From positions 248,001 to 312,000 of the forward strand of contig NZ_JARVSF010000013.1 in assembly GCF_030209355.1 (NCBI RefSeq): 64,000 nt of DNA, in the 5' to 3' direction. Below, one piece after another: positions 57,263 to 64,000 of the stretch. The position numbers and the translations under genes are program-made. This stretch comes from Pseudarthrobacter sp. fls2-241-R2A-127. Its GTDB lineage: Bacteria > Actinomycetota > Actinomycetes > Actinomycetales > Micrococcaceae. Numbering within the stretch: the first letter of the stretch is position 1; every line of letters begins with the position of its first letter. The notes below the pieces were generated by a model. The model had not been told where the DNA came from, searched no databases, and saw only the letters and a list, made by a program, of their open reading frames with translations.

Positions 57263-59955
57263 AGCTCAACCTGAAAGCCGTCGAGGAACGCGTTGCCCCG
57301 CTCGGGGGCCGTGAATCCTACGATCGCGAGTTCATTTTCAGCCTGCTGCTGGCCTACGGCAAGCCGCAAGGCAACGTGACCAGGTTGCGGAATGGTTCGC
57401 TCAACGTTGCCCATGACCCGTCCACTGAAGTGGCACAAAAGAACGTCGTCTACTTCAAGGAGACGACCGGTGATCCTCTCGCCGTCATCGACGAGCTGAA
57501 GACTTCACCGCTGGTCGTCCGATACAACACCCGCTTCGTGATCGTCACCGACTACACGGAACTGCTGGCCATCGATACGAAGACCGGCGAGAACCTGATG
57601 ATCCCGATCCGGGACATCGACCAGTACTTCACGTTCTTCCTGCCCTGGGCCGGCATGGAGAAGGCACAATATGTCGCTGAGGCGCACGCTGACGTCAAAG
57701 CTGCCGAGAAAATGGGCAAATTGTTCGACGAACTGCTGGCGGCGAACCCCGGAATGTTCGACATGGCGCACGGGCGTCACGCGCTCAACGTGTTCTTCAC
57801 CCGGCTCCTATTCTGCTTCTTCGCCGAAGACACCGGCATCTTCGAAGAGGGTGTCTTCGTCAATGCAGTCGGCTCTCATACTCAGCTTGATGGATCCGAC
57901 GTCGCGGAGTTCCTCACCGAGGTCTTTCTGGCACTGGATACTGAAGATGCCGCCGAGAAGCCCACACACCTGGCAGGGTTCCCGTATGTCAACGGCCGAC
58001 TGTTCACGATGTCATCTGAGCACATCGTTCCGGTCTTCACGAAAAAGGCCCGCGACCTGCTGATTGAGTTGGGCACATTGATCTGGCGTGACATCAACCC
58101 GGACATTTTCGGCTCGATGTTCCAGGCCATTGTCACCCCGGGCAAGCGCAGCGACCTGGGCCAGCACTACACGTCAGTGCCGAACATCCTCAAGACCATC
58201 GAGCCGCTGTTCCTGGATGATTTGAAGGAACAGCTCGATGCAGGGTTCGACTCAGTCAAAAAGCTTGAAGCACTGCTCGAGCGAATCAGCGCGATCAAAG
58301 TTTTCGATCCTGCCTGTGGGTCCGGCAACTTCCTCATCATTGCGTACAAGGAACTGCGCCGGCTGGAACACGCGATCCTTGAACGCCTTTTCGAGATCGA
58401 TCCGAAGCACCAGATGCTGTATGCCGAGTCGAAGATCAACATCGAGAGTTTTTACGGTATTGAGATCGACGATTTCGCAGTCGAGGTGGCGATCCTCTCC
58501 CTCTGGATCGCCAAGCACCAGATGAATGCAGAGTTCAAAGATAAGTTCAACATCTCTATCCCGCTGATCCCGCTCAAGGAGACCGGACAGATCCAGGCTG
58601 GCAACGCCGCACGTACCGACTGGAACACGGTCTGCTCGAACAACGGACAGGCGGAGATCTATCTCATCGGAAACCCTCCGTACGTCGGGGCGAAGACCCA
58701 GACCAAGGATCAAAAGGCGGACTACGACTTCGTGTTCGGACGCCGTCCATACTCGAAGAACCTGGACTACATCGCGCTCTGGTTCCTGAAGGGTGCGGAC
58801 TATATCGAGGGCACGCGAGCCGAGCTCGCGTTCGTCACTACGAACTCGGTGTCTCAGGGCGAACACGTTGGCCTGATGTTCCCGATGATCTTCACCAAGG
58901 GTATAGAAATCGGGTTCGCCTACACGTCCTTCAAGTGGGAGAACAACGCCAAACGCAACGCCGGCGTCACCGTCGCAGTAATCAGCCTGCGAATGGCTCG
59001 GACGGAGCCGAAGTACCTCTATACCGAGGACCTTCAGATTACAGCGGACAACATCAACGGCTATCTCGCTGATGGACCCAATGTCGTCATGGAACGGCGC
59101 AAGAAGCCACTCAGTGCTCAGCTGCCCGACATGGTTTTCGGCTCGATGCCGCGTGACGGTGGTGGTCTCCTACTGTCTCCGGATGAGCGCCAGCAGATGA
59201 TCGACAACGACCCGCAGAGCGGTCAGTTCATCAAGCGATTCATGGGAACATCCGAAGTGATCAACGATGGAGAACGCTACTGCCTCTGGATTCCTGACGG
59301 CTTCGCTGCGACTGCCTTATCCATCGCACCAATCGCCAGCCGACTGGCCCGCGTAGCGGAGGAACGAAGCAAGAGCAAAGCGGCCAGCACGGCCGCGTAC
59401 GCCTCTCAACCTCATAGATTTGTACAAATTAGCTACAAGCCGACGGAATCCATCATTGTCCCTCGGCACTCTTCCGAGCGACGCAAGTACATACCCTTTG
59501 GCTATCTGGGGCCAGAGACCGTTGTCGGAGATTCGGCGAACGCTGTGTATGACGCGAAGCCTTGGGTCTTCGCTTTGTTAATGTCTCGGATGCACATGGT
59601 TTGGACCCGAGCTGTTGGCGGGCAACTGGAAACCCGAATCCGCTACTCGAATACGATCGTCTACAACAATTTCCCGCTGCCGCCCCTGTCGGATGCGATG
59701 AAGGAGAAGCTGACCATTACGGCATTGCGTGTGCTTGACGTACGTGAGTACCACTGCGAGAGCAACTTCGCCGATTTGTACGATCCGGACTTTATGCCGG
59801 AGGACCTGCGGACGGCGCATGCCGAGATTGATGTGTTGGTGGATTCGATCTACTCCAAGCGCGGATACGAGACCGATGAGCAAAGACTGTCGGACCTCTT
59901 TGCTATGTATGAAGAGATGGCAGCGGAATCTGCAAAGGGGAGCAAGAAGAAGTGA
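57256..59955 (+). CDS. MmeI-like / type IIG-style class I DNA methyltransferase
   Basis: 899 residues from ATG 57256. Methyltransferase motifs: FDPACGSGNFL (D351, G355; SAM binding), YGIEIDDFAVEVA (motif II-like), and the catalytic NPPY (N473-Y476) of N6-adenine methyltransferases. SDLGQHYTSVPNI before motif I is typical of MmeI-like and related bacterial enzymes. The N-terminal 300 residues may include a nuclease-like region, but no clear D-ExK triad is seen, so restriction is probably supplied by neighbours. The C-terminal 300 residues resemble a target-recognition region (YKPTESIIVPRHSS; NTIVYNNFPLP). It is the first gene of a four-gene coupled operon. Confidence 0.85.
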   Translation: MVKLNLKAVEERVAPLGGRESYDREFIFSLLLAYGKPQGNVTRLRNGSLNVAHDPSTEVAQKNVVYFKETTGDPLAVIDELKTSPLVVRYNTRFVIVTDYTELLAIDTKTGENLMIPIRDIDQYFTFFLPWAGMEKAQYVAEAHADVKAAEKMGKLFDELLAANPGMFDMAHGRHALNVFFTRLLFCFFAEDTGIFEEGVFVNAVGSHTQLDGSDVAEFLTEVFLALDTEDAAEKPTHLAGFPYVNGRLFTMSSEHIVPVFTKKARDLLIELGTLIWRDINPDIFGSMFQAIVTPGKRSDLGQHYTSVPNILKTIEPLFLDDLKEQLDAGFDSVKKLEALLERISAIKVFDPACGSGNFLIIAYKELRRLEHAILERLFEIDPKHQMLYAESKINIESFYGIEIDDFAVEVAILSLWIAKHQMNAEFKDKFNISIPLIPLKETGQIQAGNAARTDWNTVCSNNGQAEIYLIGNPPYVGAKTQTKDQKADYDFVFGRRPYSKNLDYIALWFLKGADYIEGTRAELAFVTTNSVSQGEHVGLMFPMIFTKGIEIGFAYTSFKWENNAKRNAGVTVAVISLRMARTEPKYLYTEDLQITADNINGYLADGPNVVMERRKKPLSAQLPDMVFGSMPRDGGGLLLSPDERQQMIDNDPQSGQFIKRFMGTSEVINDGERYCLWIPDGFAATALSIAPIASRLARVAEERSKSKAASTAAYASQPHRFVQISYKPTESIIVPRHSSERRKYIPFGYLGPETVVGDSANAVYDAKPWVFALLMSRMHMVWTRAVGGQLETRIRYSNTIVYNNFPLPPLSDAMKEKLTITALRVLDVREYHCESNFADLYDPDFMPEDLRTAHAEIDVLVDSIYSKRGYETDEQRLSDLFAMYEEMAAESAKGSKKK

Positions 59956-61928
59956 ACAAGCCGATCAACATCGTCGACGTGACCTATGCCCGCACCAAGG
60001 CGTCGGTTAACACCGATGCCTTAGGTATGCGAGAGATGCAGCAGCGCGTCTTCGCCAAGAGAGATGCCCAGCACCTTCTGGTCAAGGCCCCGCCGGCCTC
60101 AGGCAAGTCGCGGGCTTTGATGTTTGTTGCGCTCGACAAGCTCTATAACCAGGGCCGGAAAAAGGTCATCGTCGCCGTCCCCGAGCGATCCATCGGAGCC
60201 TCCTTCTCCTCGACGAAGCTCACCTCGCACGGATTCTTCGCAGACTGGGAAATCAAAGCCGAGCACAACCTCTGCGACGCCGGTTCCTCGCAGGGCAAGG
60301 TCGGAGCATTCATCGACTTTCTCAAAGGCCCCGACGCCACACTGGTCTGCACGCACGCGACGCTACGGTTCGCCTTTGAGAAACTCGCACCGGAAGCGTT
60401 CAACGGCATCGTGCTGGCGATTGATGAGTTCCACCATGTCTCCGCTGATACTGAAGCCAACCGCCTCGGCGCGCTCCTGCGTGAAGTCATGAACGGCTCG
60501 GACGTGCACATCGTGGCAATGACCGGCTCGTACTTCCGCGGAGACTCAGTGCCGGTTCTGTCCGCTGAAGACGAGGCACAGTTCACGCCGGTCACGTTCA
60601 ACTACTACGACCAGCTCAACGGTTATGAGCACTTGCACTCGCTCGGCATCGGCCATCACTTCTACCAGGGCCGCTATACGGACGCTATAGGTGAAGTCCT
60701 GCACCTGGATAAGAAGACCATCGTTCATATTCCGAACGTCAACTCGGGGGAGTCCACCAAGGACAAGATCGAAGAAGTCGGGTTCATCATCGATGCGATC
60801 GGCCATGTCGAAGCCACTGACCCCGATACCGGAATCATCAGCATTCGCCACAAAGATACCGGTGAAATTCTTCGCGTCGCCGACCTCGTCGATGACACTG
60901 ACCAGAAAAAACGTGCTGACACGCTCCACTATCTCTCCCATGTCGCCTCGAAAGAGCGCGACGCTGTGGACATCATCATCGCCCTGGGCATGGCGAAGGA
61001 AGGCTTCGACTGGCCTTTTGCCGAGCACGCCCTGACCGTCGGGTACCGTGCCTCGCTGACCGAGGTCATCCAGATCATCGGCCGCGTTACCCGCGACAGC
61101 CCCGGCAAGGAGCATGCCCAGTTCACGAACCTGATCGCTGAGCCCGACGCCACTCAGGGTGAAGTGAAGGTCTCGGTGAACAACATGCTGAAGGCCATTA
61201 CGGCATCGTTGCTTATGGAGCAGGTACTCGCACAGAATTTCACCTTCAAAACTAAGAAGTTCGATGGTGACGACTCGAAGATCCCCGGTCAGCTGAAGAT
61301 CAAGGGCTTCAAGGAGCCCTCGACGGAGCGTGTCAGGCAGATCGTCGAGACGGACCTGAACGACCTGAAAGCTACGATCTTGCAAGACGACACCTTCGCT
61401 CGCGCAGCTGCCGGCTCAATCGACGCTGAGACCGCCAACAAGCTCCTGATCCCGAAGATCATCCGGGAAAAGTACCCGGACCTCAGCGACTCGCAGGTTG
61501 AGGAGGTGCGGCAGCAGGTCGTCGTGGACTCAGTGGTCAAGAACGGTGAGGTCCGCGAAGTCGGAGACAAACGCTTCATCAAGATGGCAGAGAAGTTCGT
61601 CAACATCGATGAACTCTCCATCAACCTCATCGACTCGGTGAACCCCTTCCAGCGCGCCTTCGAGGTCATGTCCAAGTCGGTGACTCCCTCCGTACTGCGG
61701 ATCATCCAGGACCAGATCACGGCTACCCGCGTCGAGTTCACTGAGGAAGAGGCTCTGGCTCTTGTTCCCCGGATCAAGAACTGGATCAAGGTCAACAATC
61801 GACGGCCAGACTCCCGTGCCGAGGAACCGACTGAGAAACGATACGCCGACGCGCTGCTCTGGCTCCAGCGGGCCAAGCAGAAACTTGAAGCCCAAAAGCG
61901 TGCGACTGAAATGGCAACGGACGAATGA
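59952..61928 (+). CDS. Superfamily 2 DExH-type helicase of the defence operon
   Basis: Start at GTG 59952, overlapping the methyltransferase stop by GTGA; 658 residues. Walker A PPASGKSR (K52), DExH-box DEFHH (D158-E159), motif III-like MTGSYFRGD, and motif VI QIIGRVTRDSPG are visible. The C-terminal 250 residues are helical (IDAETANKLLIPKIIREKYPDL) and probably contact partners. Helicases of this type translocate double-stranded DNA in restriction systems such as type I and III. Position between a methyltransferase and two nuclease genes makes a motor for restriction the most likely role. Confidence 0.85.
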   Translation: MNKPINIVDVTYARTKASVNTDALGMREMQQRVFAKRDAQHLLVKAPPASGKSRALMFVALDKLYNQGRKKVIVAVPERSIGASFSSTKLTSHGFFADWEIKAEHNLCDAGSSQGKVGAFIDFLKGPDATLVCTHATLRFAFEKLAPEAFNGIVLAIDEFHHVSADTEANRLGALLREVMNGSDVHIVAMTGSYFRGDSVPVLSAEDEAQFTPVTFNYYDQLNGYEHLHSLGIGHHFYQGRYTDAIGEVLHLDKKTIVHIPNVNSGESTKDKIEEVGFIIDAIGHVEATDPDTGIISIRHKDTGEILRVADLVDDTDQKKRADTLHYLSHVASKERDAVDIIIALGMAKEGFDWPFAEHALTVGYRASLTEVIQIIGRVTRDSPGKEHAQFTNLIAEPDATQGEVKVSVNNMLKAITASLLMEQVLAQNFTFKTKKFDGDDSKIPGQLKIKGFKEPSTERVRQIVETDLNDLKATILQDDTFARAAAGSIDAETANKLLIPKIIREKYPDLSDSQVEEVRQQVVVDSVVKNGEVREVGDKRFIKMAEKFVNIDELSINLIDSVNPFQRAFEVMSKSVTPSVLRIIQDQITATRVEFTEEEALALVPRIKNWIKVNNRRPDSRAEEPTEKRYADALLWLQRAKQKLEAQKRATEMATDE

Positions 61929-63133
61929 TCGATAACGACGAAATTTTCGAGGAAGCGCCGGCTTCCCTGCAAGACCTCATCGACAACGACCTCGATGGCC
62001 TGCTCAACGTGCCTGAGAAAGCCAAGAAGGTAACCTCGTCTGACCGCCTTGAGCGGGCTTTCCTAGAGATCGTGGAGTTCCGCCGGACACACGAGCGTCT
62101 GCCGAGCTCGGCGACGAGGGAGATCGCCGAGCGGAAGCTTGGGGCCCGCCTGGAGGGCATCCTGGCCAACGACGAAAAGATCGCAGCGCTCAAACACCTC
62201 GACACGGAGTTCGAACTCCTGGCTGTAGAGGCAGCGCCAGAGTCATTGGACGAGCTTCTTGACAGCGATGACCTGGACGATCTGCTCGGCGACGACAGTG
62301 GCATCCTCGACGTATCGGATCTTCCCGTGATCAAACGGCCCGAGTCTCCGGACTCGGTCGCTCAGCGGGTAAAGGCCGAGGACTTCGACCTGTTCGAACC
62401 TTTGTTCAAAGCGAAGCACGCCGAGCTGGCCGAAGGCACATATAGTCTGGTGCCTTTCACCGGCATGGATCTTATCCGTGAGGGTGCGTTCTTCGTTCTC
62501 AGTGGCGTTATGTGCTTTGTCGCTGAGGTCGGTGAAGACGTGGACCTGATTGTCGGCGGCAAGCCCAGGCAGAAGCAGCGGCTCCGCCTCGTCTTCGAAA
62601 ACGGCACTGAATCGGCGATGTACAAACAGAGCCTCATGACCCGCATGTACGAAGCACAGGGCCAGGTCCTGGCGCGGACAGGCCACGATGCTACCGAAGC
62701 CCTCGACGCCGACGTGGAGAGCGGCCACATCTACGTATTGCAGTCGCTCAGCAAGGATCCTGTTGTCGCTGGGATGAAGGATCTCCACAAGATCGGCTTC
62801 TCGACTACCAAAGTCGAGACCCGCATCAAAAACGCGGCGAAGTCGCCGACCTACCTGATGGCACCCGTGAAGGTGCTGGCAGACTACCGCCTCTACAATG
62901 TGCGTGCGTCGTGGCTGGAGCACCTCTTGCACCGGGTGTTCGCCGAGGTGCGTCTGGACCTGACGCAGGTCGACCGGAAGGGACGCGACTACGACCCATC
63001 GGAGTGGTTCGTGGTGCCGCTGGAAACCATCAACAAAGCCGTCGCAATGATCATGTCCGGCGAGATCACCGACTATGTCTACGACGCTCAGCTCAAGAAA
63101 CTCGTCGAACGACAACAGGCAGGATGGGAATGA
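61925..63133 (+). CDS. GIY-YIG family nuclease (T5orf172-like) of the defence operon
   Basis: 402 residues, coupled by ATGA overlap. The first 190 residues are acidic and helical, likely protein-protein contacts (SDRLERAFLEIVEFRRTHERLPSS). The C-terminal domain has GHIYVLQSLS (Y270; GIY-like), HKIGFST (K289-G291; YIG-like), RIKNAAKSP (R) and WLEHLLH (E332; catalytic glutamate), in the order of T5orf172/MUG113-type GIY-YIG nucleases. It would cut DNA, probably unmodified invading DNA, when directed by the helicase and methyltransferase. Confidence 0.85.
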   Translation: MIDNDEIFEEAPASLQDLIDNDLDGLLNVPEKAKKVTSSDRLERAFLEIVEFRRTHERLPSSATREIAERKLGARLEGILANDEKIAALKHLDTEFELLAVEAAPESLDELLDSDDLDDLLGDDSGILDVSDLPVIKRPESPDSVAQRVKAEDFDLFEPLFKAKHAELAEGTYSLVPFTGMDLIREGAFFVLSGVMCFVAEVGEDVDLIVGGKPRQKQRLRLVFENGTESAMYKQSLMTRMYEAQGQVLARTGHDATEALDADVESGHIYVLQSLSKDPVVAGMKDLHKIGFSTTKVETRIKNAAKSPTYLMAPVKVLADYRLYNVRASWLEHLLHRVFAEVRLDLTQVDRKGRDYDPSEWFVVPLETINKAVAMIMSGEITDYVYDAQLKKLVERQQAGWE

Positions 63134-63136
63134 CGA

Positions 63137-64000
63137 ATGGCTGTTGAGATGGGCTTGTGGCGGGCAGAGGGCGGCCAACTCAGCCGGATAGTGCCGACAT
63201 CAATCGGCTTGGAATCCCAGTTGGAGGGCTACATCGAGTCTGACCCGTCAGTGCTTGGCGAGCCGCTTCTCGTCATTGGCCGGCAGGTTCCGACCGCGCA
63301 CGGGGGATTCGTAGATCTGCTCGCCCTGGACGAAACGGCGTCGCTGCACGTAATCGAACTCAAACGCGACAAAACTCCACGCGATGTTGCCGCTCAAACC
63401 CTCGATTACGGCTCCTGGGCAGCAACCCTTGGCCGAAGCGATATCGACAATATCTTCGCCACCTACCGTCCAGGCCTTGCTCTTGAAGAAGCGTTTGCCG
63501 ATCGCTTCGGCGACACTCTTCCTGAAGAGGTCAACACTGCACAAGAATTTACAATCGTTGCCGCCAGCGTTGACAACGCTACCGAGCGCATCGTGCGGTT
63601 CCTCAATGAAGACTTCGATGTTCCCATCAACGTCGTCTTCTTCAGACATTTTCAGGACAACGGATCTTCGTACCTTGCCCGCAGCTGGCTGGTCGATCAG
63701 AGCGAACAAGCCAAGTCGTCCATTTCCGCGATCTCGCGGAAGAATAAGACACGTGAGCCTTGGAACGGGTCTGACTGGTACGTCTCATTTGGTGAAGAGC
63801 CAACAGGCCGGCAATGGGTCGACGGCATGAAGTACGGTTTCGTCTCGGGCGGTGGCGGCAAGAGGTACTCTCAGACGCTCAAGAATCTGCCGATTGGTGC
63901 CAGAGTCTTCGCCTACATTCCCAAGATTGGGTATGTAGGAGTTGGTACCGTCGCCGGCGAAGCCCAGCGATACGACCAAAGCACGCTTCTCGTGAACGGG
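63137..64000 (+). CDS. NucS-like PD-(D/E)XK nuclease with EVE/PUA-like C-domain (3' truncated)
   Basis: ATG 63137, three bases after the previous stop; 288 codons are visible with no stop. The nuclease core is LEGYIESDPSVLGEPLLVIGRQ, then VDLLALD (D60) and VIELKRD (E74, K76), then QTLDYGSW, matching the NucS/RecB-like PD-(D/E)XK fold (DUF91-like). Around residues 210-288 a second domain reads WYVSFGE, WVDGMKYGFVSGGGG and RVFAYIPKIGYVGVGTV, the layout of EVE/PUA-like modified-base readers. A reader-nuclease pairing would suit recognition of modified or unmodified bases in this restriction operon. The full length is outside the window. Confidence 0.75.
   Translation, partial: MAVEMGLWRAEGGQLSRIVPTSIGLESQLEGYIESDPSVLGEPLLVIGRQVPTAHGGFVDLLALDETASLHVIELKRDKTPRDVAAQTLDYGSWAATLGRSDIDNIFATYRPGLALEEAFADRFGDTLPEEVNTAQEFTIVAASVDNATERIVRFLNEDFDVPINVVFFRHFQDNGSSYLARSWLVDQSEQAKSSISAISRKNKTREPWNGSDWYVSFGEEPTGRQWVDGMKYGFVSGGGGKRYSQTLKNLPIGARVFAYIPKIGYVGVGTVAGEAQRYDQSTLLVNG

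Noticed and set aside
57016..57438. 140-codon minus-strand frame across the start of the methyltransferase gene
   Set aside because: It overlaps the strong plus-strand gene start and has no ribosome binding site or domain.
1..64000. CRISPR array
   Set aside because: No regularly spaced direct repeats were seen; the recurring CATTCGA-type elements are short and irregularly spaced between genes.

Overview
The window is high-GC DNA with GTG starts, leaderless-looking genes and TANNNT-type -10 boxes, which together point to an actinobacterium (Micrococcales is a guess from gene style). Most of it reads as a large conjugative plasmid or integrative element: replication and DNA-handling genes, a conjugation apparatus, a tyrosine recombinase and a restriction cassette.

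Layout. 1-4031: a small membrane and regulatory module (C-terminus of an unknown protein, MAB_1171c/DUF6545-like membrane protein, PAP2-like membrane protein, EspR-like regulator with two matching palindromic operators, three small hypotheticals). 4102-20309: a plus-strand plasmid maintenance region behind a minus-strand LysM protein: a primase-polymerase-like protein, a MoxR AAA+ ATPase with a VWA partner, a double-AAA Clp-like ATPase, a UvrD-like SF1 helicase, hypotheticals, a T4 Pnkp-type 3'-phosphatase, and a toxin-antitoxin pair. 20364-24975: small membrane proteins, an ATP-dependent DNA ligase, a membrane/coiled-coil protein and an HU-like protein. 25079-32801: a minus-strand operon headed by an 1853-residue protein carrying both RNA polymerase catalytic signatures, beta-type (two lysines in DKISDLHGNKGVVS, then a PFSLISRRN segment) and beta'-type (RDPVLR, then DFDGD), in one chain. 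32968-54813: a minus-strand transfer region with a VirD4-type coupling protein, a coiled-coil membrane protein, a second Clp-like ATPase, an HUH relaxase, two pairs of VirB8/NTF2-like bitopic proteins, a membrane-lysozyme-CHAP protein and a pilin-like protein. No VirB4-type ATPase is visible. 55256-56900: XRE regulator and tyrosine recombinase. 57140-64000: a tight defence-type operon (MmeI-like methyltransferase, DExH helicase, GIY-YIG nuclease, NucS-like PD-(D/E)XK nuclease cut by the window end).

How it works together (inference). The relaxase and coupling protein would launch DNA transfer; the pilin-like, VirB8-like and peptidoglycan hydrolase proteins would form the channel; the primase-polymerase and helicase would serve replication. 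The fused RNA polymerase is the most striking item. It could transcribe element genes independently of, or alongside, the host enzyme. Many intergenic regions of the element share CATTCGA, GACTCRT and TAGANT elements, a candidate common promoter or operator code. Transfer genes are mostly separated by strong hairpin terminators, so they appear to be many short transcription units rather than one long operon.
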